A stretch of 64,000 nucleotides of DNA from Gordonia sp. SL306 (GCF_026625785.1 NZ_CP113063.1:2108001-2172000), one strand, 5' to 3'; shown: positions 55,144-64,000, counted from the stretch's first letter. Notes: generated by a model not told the origin, from the letters alone. Made by a program: numbers and translations.

Positions 55144-55300
55144 GATCAGGCTCGATTCGTGATGCGGTGGCCACCCGTGACAGCAGGCGCAGCCGGGAGC
55201 GGAGTATGCGTTCTGTCAGACGCATCGGTCTCACTTGGGTATACGACGATGCGCTGTCTCCCGTTACGCATCGGGACGAAATCCGAGATGATTCAACCGA

Positions 55301-56197
55301 TCAGATGACCGCCCAGCCCGCGGTGTGGGCGTATGCGCGTGCCGCGGACAGACCTTCATGAAGAGCACCGGAATCCGGTCTTGCACCCACCCAATTGAGG
55401 TGCCACGTGGCAGTGGCGTTCGGTGACAACGGTTTCCAGACGAACCCGTCGCGGACATCGGCCGCCACCGATTCCAGACAGACGAAGATGGCTTTGCCGT
55501 CGGTCACCATGTCGCTGCCGGCGACGATGCCGAACACGGCCGACGTCGTCCAGCGTGGCTGGCATCCATGGATGCCCAGCCAGTCGGTGACCCATCGGTT
55601 CCATCGACTCAACTGGTCATCGATGGAGACCACCGGGTGACGCGTGAGGTCGTCGGGCGCGATGGTCGCAGCGGATGCGAGCGGGTGGTCGTCGGTCATC
55701 AACGCACCGACTCGTTCGATGCGGATCGGCTCACTCATCGCGCCGGGCACTTCCAGCGGGCCGCCTATCGTCAGCGACAGCTGTGCTCGCGCCGCATCGT
55801 CACCGGTCAACGCACGGGGCAACGTCGTCAGATGCACCGACAGGTCCGGCTTGGCGGCGCGGAGCGCGGCCAGCAATCGACGAGGGGTCTCCAGCGCCGG
55901 CTCACTGACGTGGACGGTGAGCACGTGCCGCGGTGTCCCGGTCGCACGGGAGACGGCGACTCGGACCCGGTCGATGATGTCGCGGGCGTCCGCGGCCAGC
56001 TCGTCGCCCGCTCTGGTCGGATCCACCCGCCGGCTGGTGCGCTCGAACAGCATGACACCCAAGCGTCGCTCGAGCCGGATGATCGCCTGGCTGAGGGCGG
56101 GTTGCGCCATGTGCAGGTGCCGCGCGGCACGGGTGAAGCTGCGTTCCCGATGGACCGCGACGACGTACTCCAGCTCTCGCAGCGAAACATCTAGCAT
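55301..56197 (-). CDS. LysR family transcriptional regulator
   Basis: Regulator of 298 residues. The HTH (RERSFTRAARHLHMAQPALSQAII) is at the N-terminus, followed by the effector domain. Divergent from the amidohydrolase gene with a 68-bp gap, and a perfect 24-bp palindrome covers its ATG. It likely regulates itself and the rightward amidohydrolase/SDR operon. Confidence 0.9.
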   Translation of the reverse strand: MLDVSLRELEYVVAVHRERSFTRAARHLHMAQPALSQAIIRLERRLGVMLFERTSRRVDPTRAGDELAADARDIIDRVRVAVSRATGTPRHVLTVHVSEPALETPRRLLAALRAAKPDLSVHLTTLPRALTGDDAARAQLSLTIGGPLEVPGAMSEPIRIERVGALMTDDHPLASAATIAPDDLTRHPVVSIDDQLSRWNRWVTDWLGIHGCQPRWTTSAVFGIVAGSDMVTDGKAIFVCLESVAADVRDGFVWKPLSPNATATWHLNWVGARPDSGALHEGLSAARAYAHTAGWAVI

Positions 56198-56212
56198 CGC
56201 TCGATGCTAGAT
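56189..56212. promoter_or_regulatory. 24-bp perfect palindromic LysR site
   Basis: ATCTAGCATCG-CT-CGATGCTAGAT, 11-bp arms and a 2-bp spacer, spanning the LysR start codon and extending into the divergent promoter region. Typical autoregulatory location. Strong sequence evidence for an operator. Confidence 0.7.
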
Positions 56213-56265
56213 CGATAGCGAATGGGTGTTGGTGGTTTGGTCCGGCTGGGCGCGACGATGGCATC

Positions 56266-57126
56266 ATGCCTGATCACGTCGTCGACGCTCACGTCCACCT
56301 CTGGGATCTGAACCATCCGTGGTACCCCGGCCTCCAAGCCATGGCCGAGAGTCTGGGCCAACCCGAGCTCTACTCCGACTTCGGTCTCGACGATTACTCG
56401 AAGGCGGCCGGATCGTTCCCGGTGGAGAAGTTCGTGCACGTCTCCGCCGTCACGGCCCCGCGGACCTATCTCGACGAATTGCGGTGGGTCAGCACCGTGG
56501 CAAGCGACCATGACGTGGACATGCACTTCATCGGGACCGTCGACCCGACGCTCCCCGAGGCCGAGCTCCTCGCCGACCTCGATGCGCAACTCGCAGTCAC
56601 ACCGCACTTTCGTGGCATCCGGGTGCTCTACGACCTACCGCCCGAGTCGTCGTCGGCCCGGACCATCCTGCACTGGTTGGACGACCACGAACTGGTCTTC
56701 GACCTCGTCACCCATCCGGACACCATGGACGATTGGCTGCGAACGATCGGCGAATACCCGGATCTCGAGGTGGTGCTCGAGCACACGGGCTGGCCGACCG
56801 GTGTCGACGACGACGCCCGGACGGCGTGGCGTCGCGCCATCGCCGACTGCGCCCAGCGTTCGCGTGCATCGTGCAAGGTGTCGGGGCTCGGTATGACGAC
56901 CGTCGATCTGTCGGCGTCCGCGTTGCGGCCATGGGTGGAACCCGCTGTCGATGCCTTCGGCTGGGATCGGGTGATCTTCGGCAGCAACATCCCGATCGAG
57001 CACATGGCCGGCCGCTACGCCGAGCTGGTCGAGTCACTGGATTCCATCATCGGCGCCGCGACACCGGACGAGCAGGACTGTTTCTACCGCCGCAACGCGG
57101 TCCGTGTCTACGGATTCGAGGAATGA
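56266..57126 (+). CDS. amidohydrolase-family TIM-barrel hydrolase
   Basis: Metal-type hydrolase of 286 residues in the amidohydrolase_2/lactonase group. DAHVHLWD carries the HxH metal site, EVVLEHTGWP a conserved barrel-strand histidine, and the terminal-part FGSNIPIEHM the conserved region. Such enzymes open lactones or decarboxylate. ATG at 56266, start adjoining the LysR promoter region. It overlaps the SDR gene (ATGA), so both are in one operon. Confidence 0.85.
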   Translation: MPDHVVDAHVHLWDLNHPWYPGLQAMAESLGQPELYSDFGLDDYSKAAGSFPVEKFVHVSAVTAPRTYLDELRWVSTVASDHDVDMHFIGTVDPTLPEAELLADLDAQLAVTPHFRGIRVLYDLPPESSSARTILHWLDDHELVFDLVTHPDTMDDWLRTIGEYPDLEVVLEHTGWPTGVDDDARTAWRRAIADCAQRSRASCKVSGLGMTTVDLSASALRPWVEPAVDAFGWDRVIFGSNIPIEHMAGRYAELVESLDSIIGAATPDEQDCFYRRNAVRVYGFEE

Positions 57127-57959
57127 CGATGACCGATCTCTCCGGACGCGTCGCATGGGTGACCGGCGGTGCGCGTGGTCAGGGACGTGCGCACGCCAGG
57201 GCGCTGGCCACGGCAGGCGCCCACGTGGTGGTCACCGACAGTGTGCGGCAGGTGACCACCGTCAATTACCCACTGGCGACGTCCGAAGAACTCGACGCGA
57301 CGGTCTCCGAGATCGTCGATGGTGGTGGCCGCGCGACCGGTGCGCAGCTCGACGTCAGGGACGCGGGAGCGGTCGGCGCGCTGGTCGAGCGCATCGTCGC
57401 CGAACACGGCCGGCTCGACATCCTGGTCGCCAACGCCGGGATCTGTGCATTCGTACCGCTCGAGGACATGAGCGACGAGCAGTGGACCGACATGCTGGAC
57501 ACCAACCTGTCCGGAACCTTCCACTGTGTCCGGGCCGCTGTTCGAGCGATGAAGCCCAACGGGTTCGGCCGGGTCATCGGAGTGTCGTCGGGAGCGGGTC
57601 GCGGTGGGATGAAGGATCTCTCGCACTACTCGGCCACCAAATGGGGCATCATCGGCTTCATCAAATCGGTTGCCCTGGAGGTCGGTTCGCACGGCATAAC
57701 CGCGAATGTCGTCTGCCCGTCGTCGGTGGCGACGCCGATGGTGATGAACGAGACGACGTTGCGACGGTTCCGGCCAGATCTGGACGACCCGACACCCGAC
57801 GACGCGAAACCCGTGTTCGCCGGTCTCAGCCCGCTCGGTGTGCCATGGCTCGAACCCGAAGACGTCACCCGTGCCGTCATGTACTTCGTCGACGACCCGG
57901 GGCTCACCACCGGTACCGTGCTGGAGGTCAACCTCGGTACGTCGGCGTCACGGACCTGA
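57123..57959 (+). CDS. SDR of the mycofactocin-coupled type
   Basis: NAD-dependent SDR of 278 residues. The motif VTGGARGQGRAHARALATAGAH resembles the GARGQGR motif of mycofactocin-coupled SDRs, with VANAGICAF (NAG) and SHYSATKWG (YxxxK). These enzymes hold NADH and re-oxidise it with mycofactocin; this is known for the family and only inferred here. ATG at 57123 overlaps the stop of the amidohydrolase gene. Confidence 0.88.
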   Translation: MTMTDLSGRVAWVTGGARGQGRAHARALATAGAHVVVTDSVRQVTTVNYPLATSEELDATVSEIVDGGGRATGAQLDVRDAGAVGALVERIVAEHGRLDILVANAGICAFVPLEDMSDEQWTDMLDTNLSGTFHCVRAAVRAMKPNGFGRVIGVSSGAGRGGMKDLSHYSATKWGIIGFIKSVALEVGSHGITANVVCPSSVATPMVMNETTLRRFRPDLDDPTPDDAKPVFAGLSPLGVPWLEPEDVTRAVMYFVDDPGLTTGTVLEVNLGTSASRT

Positions 57960-59472
57960 CCGACCGCGTCGACGCCACGGCGTCTGCGGCGACCGCACGG
58001 AAGTCTCGGGTGAAATCGATCGTCCTCATCTGGGCGATGTATTGCGTGGCGAATCCGGGGTACATCGTCGCATTGAATCCGTCGGCAGTCAGATACCAGC
58101 TACGACAGCCGGAGTTCCAGGTCGTGTGTTCGAGCCGTTTCTGGATGGTCGCGTTGTAGGCGTCCTGCGCCGGTTCGTGTACGTCGAGGAGTCGAAGGCC
58201 GCGGTCACGGATGATCGAGATCGCGGTGACGATGGCGTCGATCTGTGCCTCCATGTAGACCAACGCCGAGTTGTGCCCCGGTCCGGAGTTCGGGCCGAAG
58301 GTGAAGTACAGGTTCGGAAAGCCCGAGACCGCAAAGCTCTTGTACGCATATGCGCCGCCCGACCATTCGTCGGCCAGGACCCGCCCGTCGCGACCTCGGA
58401 TCGGGATGGGTGTCCCTTGTTTCGACACCTCGAAACCCGTTGCGAACACGAGGCAGTCAAATCGTCGCTCGATGCCTTCGACGGTCCGCACCCCGTGTTC
58501 GCAGATCTGCGCGATCGGCCACGTCACGAGTGTGCAGTTGTCTGCCTGCAGCGCCGGGTAGTAGTCGTTTGTCATGAGCAGACGCTTGCAACCAGCCCGG
58601 AAGTCCGGGGTCAGTTGCCGCCGCATCCACGGATCACCTACCTGCGCGCGCAGATTCAGCTTGGCCACGGTTTCGATCACACGGGTGAACGGCGAGTTCC
58701 ACACCGCACCCAGTGCCACCGACTCATGTCCCGCGAACCACAGTCGACGAGCTACGGTCTGCGTCAACGGCATCGAACGGTACAACTGCCGGGTCATCCC
58801 CGAGACACGGCGATCGAGACGCGGCAGCACCCACCCGGGCGTGCGCTGGAAGACCGTCACATCGGCGCCGGCGCGAACCAGTTCCGGGATCAGTTGGACA
58901 CCGCTGGCGCCGGTGCCGATCACGCCGACCTTCTTTCCGTCCAGATCGTAGTCGTGATCCCATGCCGCCGAGTGCATCCGATGCCCTGCGAACTCGTCGA
59001 GGCCGGTGATGTCGGGATAGCCCGGCGTCGAGAGCGGCCCCGAGGCCACCACCACGGTGCGCGCGACGATCGGTTCGCGATCGGCTATGTCCACGACCCA
59101 GGTACCGGCCGCTTCGTCGAACTCCATCCCGGTCGCCAGGTGCGAGTACCGGATGTAGCGGTCGAGTCCGTGGTCGGCGATCATGCTGTCGATGTACGCC
59201 AGGATCTCGTTGCTTGCCGAATATGTTTGTGTCCACTCCGGATTCGGAGCAAACGAATACGAATAGAGTCGCGACGGGATATCGCAGGCGGCGCCCGGGT
59301 AATCGTTGTCCCGCCAGGTTCCGCCCGGCCGCACGTCGCGTTCGAGGATCACCAGGTCGTCGTGTCCCTGTTGGAGCAGTCGGATCGCGGTGCCGATGCC
59401 GGCGAACCCGGCGCCGATGATCAGCGTGGTGGTGTCGACGGTCCGCTCATCGATCGCGCCTCCCCCGCTCAT
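57928..59472 (-). CDS. Baeyer-Villiger-type flavin monooxygenase
   Basis: FAD/NADPH monooxygenase of 514 residues. FAD motif IIGAGFAGIGTAIRLLQ, GGTWRDNDYPGAACDIPS, the Baeyer-Villiger fingerprint FAGHRMHSAAW (F-x-G-x3-H-x3-W) and NADP motif VIGTGASGVQLIPEL. It is the last gene of the leftward cluster and overlaps the SDR gene by 32 bp. In the similar mymA cluster the enzyme works with a hydrolase and SDRs. Substrate unknown, likely a ketone. Confidence 0.9.
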   Translation of the reverse strand: MSGGGAIDERTVDTTTLIIGAGFAGIGTAIRLLQQGHDDLVILERDVRPGGTWRDNDYPGAACDIPSRLYSYSFAPNPEWTQTYSASNEILAYIDSMIADHGLDRYIRYSHLATGMEFDEAAGTWVVDIADREPIVARTVVVASGPLSTPGYPDITGLDEFAGHRMHSAAWDHDYDLDGKKVGVIGTGASGVQLIPELVRAGADVTVFQRTPGWVLPRLDRRVSGMTRQLYRSMPLTQTVARRLWFAGHESVALGAVWNSPFTRVIETVAKLNLRAQVGDPWMRRQLTPDFRAGCKRLLMTNDYYPALQADNCTLVTWPIAQICEHGVRTVEGIERRFDCLVFATGFEVSKQGTPIPIRGRDGRVLADEWSGGAYAYKSFAVSGFPNLYFTFGPNSGPGHNSALVYMEAQIDAIVTAISIIRDRGLRLLDVHEPAQDAYNATIQKRLEHTTWNSGCRSWYLTADGFNATMYPGFATQYIAQMRTIDFTRDFRAVAADAVASTRSVRSVTPTYRG

Positions 59473-60386
59473 GCGACCGGCTCGTAGGTCAGTTCCTTCG
59501 ACCAGGTCGGCTGCGGCCGCAACAGGAAGCGCGGATAATGATCGGTCACCCGGACCATGGCATCCGCGAAATAGTGATACGGACTGTCGCGGTTGATGAC
59601 CCAGCCTGCGTGATATTTCAGCACCTGATAGGTGAGCAGGCGGGTGCCCTTGCCGCGCTCCCCGTTATTCTTGAACCGCTTCATCGCCTCGTACAGGCGC
59701 TCCTCCTGGAGTCCCATGTCGACGATGTTGTCGCGCATCTTGTTCAGCAGCGGCACGTACATCAGCGCGCCGATGATGACACCGGGCGAGGCCACGGTAC
59801 CGACCGTCTCGATGATCAGTGTGCGCAGCCGTGAGTTGCCGATCATGTCGAGGGCATGGAAGTCGACGGCGAGATGTCGGGACTCGTCGGCATTGATCTT
59901 CCGGAACGCCTCGTGACACACCGGATCCTGAACCTCCTCGAGGAGGAACTTGAGCAGCGCACCGTCGAGCGCGACCTCCAGCATCGGGATCACGGTGCCC
60001 AACACGGACAGTGACATGCGATCGGCGAAGGTGTCGAGCCATTCGATCGCGAGCCGGATGTTGACGTTAGGCTCGGGAACCTCGTCATCCTCGAGCATCC
60101 CCCACCGTCGCATCAATGCGAGCTCGGCGTTGGCGTGCTTCTGCTCCTCGGCATGGAAGTAGCGGTAGATCTCGGCGAGGGTCTCGTCGGGGGCCTTCTT
60201 CGCCAGGGCGGCGAATCCGCGCGCCCCGACGTTCTCGATCCACACCAGATCAGCCATGAAGGCCTTGAGCTTTGGCTTCTGTTCTTCGGTGATGAGATCG
60301 GCACCGGGAGCCTCCCAGTCGACGTCCCCGAGCGCCCACTGTCGGTCCTTGATGGTCTGCAACATGTCCTCGAGCACGATGGGCAT
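59469..60386 (-). CDS. ferritin-like diiron-type protein
   Basis: Helical protein of 305 residues. The EEQKHAN (ExxxH) motif near residue 82 and ADESRHLAVDF near 171 are typical iron-binding pairs of ferritin-like proteins. The central segment is hydrophobic. ATG at 60386 has AAGGAG upstream and lies one base from the stop of the SDR gene. Possible role: oxygenase or reductase partner of the monooxygenase. Family name unclear. Confidence 0.75.
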   Translation of the reverse strand: MPIVLEDMLQTIKDRQWALGDVDWEAPGADLITEEQKPKLKAFMADLVWIENVGARGFAALAKKAPDETLAEIYRYFHAEEQKHANAELALMRRWGMLEDDEVPEPNVNIRLAIEWLDTFADRMSLSVLGTVIPMLEVALDGALLKFLLEEVQDPVCHEAFRKINADESRHLAVDFHALDMIGNSRLRTLIIETVGTVASPGVIIGALMYVPLLNKMRDNIVDMGLQEERLYEAMKRFKNNGERGKGTRLLTYQVLKYHAGWVINRDSPYHYFADAMVRVTDHYPRFLLRPQPTWSKELTYEPVA

Positions 60387-60387
60387 C

Positions 60388-61251
60388 TCACACTCCTTCC
60401 GGGATGGGGTCATCGACCTCTGACGACACGAGGTCGGGTAGGAACCGCTGCAGGAGACCGGCGCCGAAGGTGTAGGTCCGCGGGGCCAGTCGCTTGAACA
60501 GCCAGATCGCCTTGGCGTCGATCTGAGGCATCACGTAGAGACGGCCCCGGTCGTTGGCGTCGAGGGTCTGCCGCGCCACTTGTTCCGGAGATCGACCGGA
60601 CAGACGCATCAGGGTTTCGGCCACCTTCATCGCCTCGCCGGTGATCCTGCCGTCGGCGGCGACGTTGGTCCGGACGAATGTCGGACACAGGACGGTCACC
60701 GCGATGCCGCTTCCCGCCACCTCCGCGGCGATGGTCTCCGACAACGCCAGCACACCGGCCTTGCCGACGTTGTAGGCGCCCATCCCGGGCGCCGCGGAGA
60801 ACGCTGCTGCGGATGCGACGTTGATCAGCCCTGCGCGTCCGGATTCGCGCAGTTGCGGCAGGAACAGCTCTGAGCCGTACACCATTCCGCGCAGGTTGAT
60901 CCCGAGTGCCCACTCCCAATCGTCGACGCCGATGGTGCCCACCGCTCGGCCGCCGATCCCGACGCCCGCGTTGTTGATCATCAGGTCCGCCGGACCACCG
61001 AGATGGTCGAGGGCCCGCGCCGCGAGCGCGCGCATGTCGTCGGCATCGGCCACGTCACAGGAAATGGCCTCGGCCTGTCCATGTCCCGCCTGATCGATCA
61101 GTCGGACCGTCTCGGTGGCGCGGTCGATATCGATGTCCGCGCACAGCACGCGCCCGCCGCGTCGAGCGAGCTCCACGGCAAATGCCCGCCCGATTCCGCT
61201 GCCGGCACCGGTGACCACCGCGCGTGCGTCATACGATCGCTTGGCTGTCAT
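60388..61251 (-). CDS. short-chain dehydrogenase/reductase (SadH-like)
   Basis: SDR of 287 residues. VVTGAGSGIGRAFAVELARRG is the cofactor motif, MINNAGVG has NAG, and AYNVGKAG is the YxxxK. The C-terminal extension (about 70 residues, GRLYVMPQIDAKAIWLFKRL) is like that of mycobacterial SadH-type SDRs. ATG at 61251. It lies between the hydrolase and the ferritin-like gene. Confidence 0.88.
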   Translation of the reverse strand: MTAKRSYDARAVVTGAGSGIGRAFAVELARRGGRVLCADIDIDRATETVRLIDQAGHGQAEAISCDVADADDMRALAARALDHLGGPADLMINNAGVGIGGRAVGTIGVDDWEWALGINLRGMVYGSELFLPQLRESGRAGLINVASAAAFSAAPGMGAYNVGKAGVLALSETIAAEVAGSGIAVTVLCPTFVRTNVAADGRITGEAMKVAETLMRLSGRSPEQVARQTLDANDRGRLYVMPQIDAKAIWLFKRLAPRTYTFGAGLLQRFLPDLVSSEVDDPIPEGV

Positions 61252-62227
61252 GGTTTCGCGTGTCCCTTTCCTCGATGACGTCCTGGTCGGAATCACTGGA
61301 TGATTCGAAAGGCCGCGTGATGAATGCGGCGACTTCGGCCAACGCGGGTGTCGCCTCCGGGATCAGCGTCGGAAGTGCTTGGAACACATGCATTTGGCCC
61401 GGCCACGTCTGGAGTTCGCATGTCCCGCCGGCATCCAGGATCATCCGCTGAGCTTCCGCTGCGTCGGCGGCGAGCATCTCGGTTCCGCCGACCTGGATGA
61501 GTGTCCGCGGCAGATCGGCGGCGCGGTCGAGAGTGAGCTTCAGACGCGGCAGGTCGTCGGGATGTGCTGCCGTGTAGTGACGGACCAGTCGCCGTGCGGC
61601 CCGAGCCGATATCAACGGGTCGGGGCCTACTTCGCGCTCGCGCCGGCGGGCAAGCCCCAGCGTCAGATCGACGATCGGGGACATCAACACCGCCGACCTC
61701 GGCTGTGAACGCCCACGACGAACGTTCTCGGCCAACAGATCCAGGATCAGATGCCCGCCCGCCGAATCGCCCGCGACCGTGATGTTCTGCGGTCGGTAGC
61801 CGATGTCCTGGAGCCACGCGTACGCTGCCTCGACGTCGTCGGCGGCCGCCGGGAACGCATGTTCCGGAGCCAATCGGTAGTCGACTGTGAAGACCGGCAT
61901 CCCGGTCAGGCGAGCAAGTCGGGCGGCGATCCCGCGATGGGTACGGTCCGAGCAGATCGCATACCCGCTCCCGTGGACGTACAGGATGACCTGACGCGAC
62001 TCCTTCGCGGTGGCGGGGTAGACCCACTCTCCCCGGAAGGTTCCGGTGGCAAGCCTGTCGACTGTCACCTTGTGCGGGGGCGGGCAGCCGATCAGCATCG
62101 CGGCCGCCACGATGGCACGCGACGTGTGGACTTGCACAGATCCGGTAGGCAGCACCTCGGCGAACGGGCGCAAGGTTCGTCGCGCCAGCCAGGCCGCCCA
62201 TCGTGATGCAGATGAGGTCTCCGTCAC
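61229..62227 (-). CDS. alpha/beta hydrolase, hormone-sensitive-lipase family (LipR-like)
   Basis: Esterase of 332 residues. The oxyanion motif is YVHGSGYA (variant of HGGG), the nucleophile is in VAGDSAGG and the acid/histidine are in the C-terminal half. GTG start at 62227. First gene of the leftward cluster, overlapping the SDR gene by 23 bp. It probably hydrolyses the ester produced by the monooxygenase. Confidence 0.88.
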   Translation of the reverse strand: MTETSSASRWAAWLARRTLRPFAEVLPTGSVQVHTSRAIVAAAMLIGCPPPHKVTVDRLATGTFRGEWVYPATAKESRQVILYVHGSGYAICSDRTHRGIAARLARLTGMPVFTVDYRLAPEHAFPAAADDVEAAYAWLQDIGYRPQNITVAGDSAGGHLILDLLAENVRRGRSQPRSAVLMSPIVDLTLGLARRREREVGPDPLISARAARRLVRHYTAAHPDDLPRLKLTLDRAADLPRTLIQVGGTEMLAADAAEAQRMILDAGGTCELQTWPGQMHVFQALPTLIPEATPALAEVAAFITRPFESSSDSDQDVIEERDTRNHDSQAIV

Positions 62228-62338
62228 AGTCGAATCGCATCACCAATCCCGCCATCTGTCAATGGCACATTGCGTAGTGTGATAACCGGGCGTCGGCCGC
62301 GGCGCGGAAGCACAGCACGAAGGCGGAGGTGACGAGCG

Positions 62339-63208
62339 ATGGCCCGGGCATCGTCAGCGCGCATGGCTCATCTGGCAACACTGATCGAGCACATGTCGGC
62401 CACGCCTCGCTACGTGGGCAAACAGTCGCGCGAACTCGAGACCACCATCACCAGGCTGCTGGCAAACGCCACACGACAGGCATTCGGCCAGCCCGCCGTG
62501 TCGAGGTATCGCATCGACGACCTGGCCCGGATCTCCGGCGTCACGACCCGGAACATTCGGGTCTATCGAGAGCGCGGTCTGCTGCCACCACCCCATCGCG
62601 TCGGACGTGTGACGCTGTATTCCGACAGCCACGTATCGCGGCTCGCGCTGATCAGTTCGATGCTGTCACGGGGGTACACCATCGCCCACATCGACGAGTT
62701 GATCACGGCATGGCAAAACGGAGGACAGATCGCCGACGTCCTCGGACTCGAAACCGAGCTCACCGACATCCAGGAACCACCAACGTCACGTTCGACGTCT
62801 CTCACGGAACTCGCCGAGGCAGGCGTCGATGCCGCCGACGCCAACCGTCTGGTGCGCCTCAAGCTCATCACCATCCACTCCGCGGATGACGTGACCGTCG
62901 AGGAACCGGCCCTTCTCGACACGATCCTGCCCCTGATCACCGCCACCAGGCCCGCATCGGCGGTCATCGACGTCATCGAGCAGGTCACACCCGCCTTCCA
63001 GGAGTTGGGCCAGGCGATGATCGGTGCCGCAGAAGCACTCGCGGTTCCGACGGCAGGCGGCACGGGCGACGACCGACTCACCGAGGTGACGCTCACACTG
63101 GTCCAGCTGCGAGCCCTCGCCGATGCAGCCACGCGCGTCACCCTCACAGAGACGACGAATACCCTTCTGGCACAGTCGCTGGCGACGCGACTCGGCGAGG
63201 GCGGGTGA
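62339..63208 (+). CDS. MerR family transcriptional regulator
   Basis: Protein of 289 residues with the MerR HTH in its first half (YRIDDLARISGVTTRNIRVY and ERGLLPPPHRVGRVTLYSD). A 55-residue extension precedes it, and a helical domain follows. It is divergent from the monooxygenase cluster (112 bp), so it may control it. ATG at 62339 after GGAGGTGACG. Confidence 0.85.
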   Translation: MARASSARMAHLATLIEHMSATPRYVGKQSRELETTITRLLANATRQAFGQPAVSRYRIDDLARISGVTTRNIRVYRERGLLPPPHRVGRVTLYSDSHVSRLALISSMLSRGYTIAHIDELITAWQNGGQIADVLGLETELTDIQEPPTSRSTSLTELAEAGVDAADANRLVRLKLITIHSADDVTVEEPALLDTILPLITATRPASAVIDVIEQVTPAFQELGQAMIGAAEALAVPTAGGTGDDRLTEVTLTLVQLRALADAATRVTLTETTNTLLAQSLATRLGEGG

Positions 63209-63224
63209 AGCACGGGCAGGACCA

Positions 63225-63899
63225 TCACCCCGCCCCGAACATCGCCTCCAACGTCGTCGTCCGGTTCCGCTCCGCGTGCTCCCTGGCGAGCGACTCCGCC
63301 AGCTCACCGTCGCCGGCTGCGATGGCCTCGACGATCTCGTGGTGATCGTGTGACACGGTGTGCGGGTCCGGGATCTGCCGGACCAGCCATTGCACGCGAA
63401 ACAGGATGGGAGACATGATCTCCCCCAACGTGCGGTTGTGCGATGCCGTCACCAGCAGCTGGTGGAAGAGCGCATTCGCGTCATGTGCTGCCGTGGCGTC
63501 GCCCGCGTCATCGGCGGCGACCACCGCGGCGCGCAGGGCCGCGATGTCGTCGTCGGTCCGGTTGTCGGCGGCCTCGCGGCACGCCATCGCCTCCAGCGCC
63601 TGGCGGATGTCGAAGAGTTCACTCACGTCGCGTTCGGTCCACGAGCGCACCACCAGGCCACGAGTCTTGCGCACTTCGAGGAAGCCTTCGGCGCGCAATG
63701 CCTGCAGGGCTTCGCGCGCAGGCAGCCGCGAGACCCCGTAGGTATCGGCAACATCCCGTTCCACCAACCGGTAGCCGGGCGGATAACGGCCGGTCATCAC
63801 GTCCGAGCGCAGCGAATCCAGCAATCGCCCGCTCAGCGAGACGCTGTCGGTGATGTTTGTGGACGAGGCTTCGGGACTGATCGGCGACATGACGCTCAT
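63225..63899 (-). CDS. GntR family (FCD domain) regulator
   Basis: Regulator of 224 residues. N-terminal GntR winged HTH (PGYRLVERDVADTYGVSRLPAREALQAL) and a C-terminal all-helical FCD domain with likely metal-binding D/H residues (HDANALFHQLL). It converges with the MerR gene. Targets are unknown, possibly upstream beyond the window. Confidence 0.88.
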   Translation of the reverse strand: MSVMSPISPEASSTNITDSVSLSGRLLDSLRSDVMTGRYPPGYRLVERDVADTYGVSRLPAREALQALRAEGFLEVRKTRGLVVRSWTERDVSELFDIRQALEAMACREAADNRTDDDIAALRAAVVAADDAGDATAAHDANALFHQLLVTASHNRTLGEIMSPILFRVQWLVRQIPDPHTVSHDHHEIVEAIAAGDGELAESLAREHAERNRTTTLEAMFGAG

Positions 63900-63936
63900 A
63901 GCTTACGGCCCGGCCGTCACTCCCCTGGCGAATGCA

Positions 63937-63999
63937 TCATCGGCCCACGAACTCGGGTCGCGCCTGCGCGTCGAAGGGAAAGCGGGTCCGGAACTCATC
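63937..63999 (-). CDS. possible C-terminal end of a gene beyond the window
   Basis: The last 21 codons read DEFRTRFPFDAQARPEFVGR and then stop, on the leftward strand, upstream of the GntR gene. The composition looks like the end of a real protein, but the stretch is too short to be sure. The opposite strand is also open here. Confidence 0.3.
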   Translation of the reverse strand, partial: DEFRTRFPFDAQARPEFVGR

Positions 64000-64000
64000 C

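Noticed and set aside
62228..62338. MerR operator with a TTGACA-like -35 (62257-62262, leftward)
   Set aside because: The -10 match and palindrome (CACA...TGTG) are weak.

Overview
The window is a high-GC stretch of actinobacterial chromosome. The gene families point to a mycolic-acid actinomycete, most likely Gordonia or a close relative. They include two 13E12-type DUF222/HNH genes (one behind a mycobacterial-type SOS box), a DesA3-like desaturase with its ferredoxin reductase, an Rv0218-like molybdopterin oxidoreductase, an MPT70/83-like fasciclin lipoprotein, an Rv2466c-like thiol oxidoreductase, a mycofactocin-type SDR and a mymA-like monooxygenase cluster. The genus is inferred from gene content only. 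No rRNA, tRNA, CRISPR array, prophage or insertion sequence was recognised.

Layout, 0-17.5 kb: the 3' part of an acyl-CoA synthetase; a DinB-like protein; a TetR regulator divergent from two flavoproteins (HpnE-like and Baeyer-Villiger type); a frameshifted membrane molybdo-oxidoreductase; a fasciclin lipoprotein behind a possible SigK-type promoter; a hypothetical protein; a secreted proline-rich protein with a toxin-like C-terminus overlapped by a possible immunity gene; formamidase and FmdB (divergent); a 13E12 HNH protein; the desaturase/reductase pair; a PAP2 phosphatase.

17.4-32.8 kb is a sugar-acid (aldarate) catabolic island. A leftward operon encodes a dipeptide-type ABC importer (binding protein, two permeases, two ATPases), a TauE/SafE permease, a glucarate-dehydratase-like enolase and a 2-hydroxyacid dehydrogenase. 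A short rightward operon holds a second hydroxyacid dehydrogenase and a Usp protein. A LysR gene follows. A second leftward operon holds a 2-ketoglutarate-semialdehyde-type dehydrogenase, a 5-dehydro-4-deoxyglucarate dehydratase and a second enolase. Together these could import an aldarate and convert it to 2-oxoglutarate.

32.9-34.5 kb holds a compact three-gene cassette: a 99-residue soluble protein, a protein with one membrane segment and an FFAPNP motif, and an HTTM-type multi-pass membrane protein. It resembles the maturation machinery of SdpC-type peptides and is the best candidate here for an undescribed system. 34.7-45.2 kb holds a quinone oxidoreductase, an MFS/SnoaL/SDR operon, an SDR relic, an aldehyde dehydrogenase with a palindromic operator, a large AfsR/SARP-type ATPase regulator, a DsbA-fold protein and a small ORF.

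45.4-64 kb holds a degenerate second 13E12 gene; a secreted repeat protein sharing a motif with the toxin-like protein; an LpqC-like esterase; an acyl-CoA synthetase with a MarR regulator and operator; a ketopantoate-reductase-like gene; an amidase; a LysR regulator with a 24-bp palindrome over its start; and an amidohydrolase/SDR pair. A mymA-like cluster (hydrolase, SDR, ferritin-like protein, Baeyer-Villiger monooxygenase) follows, next to MerR and GntR regulators.
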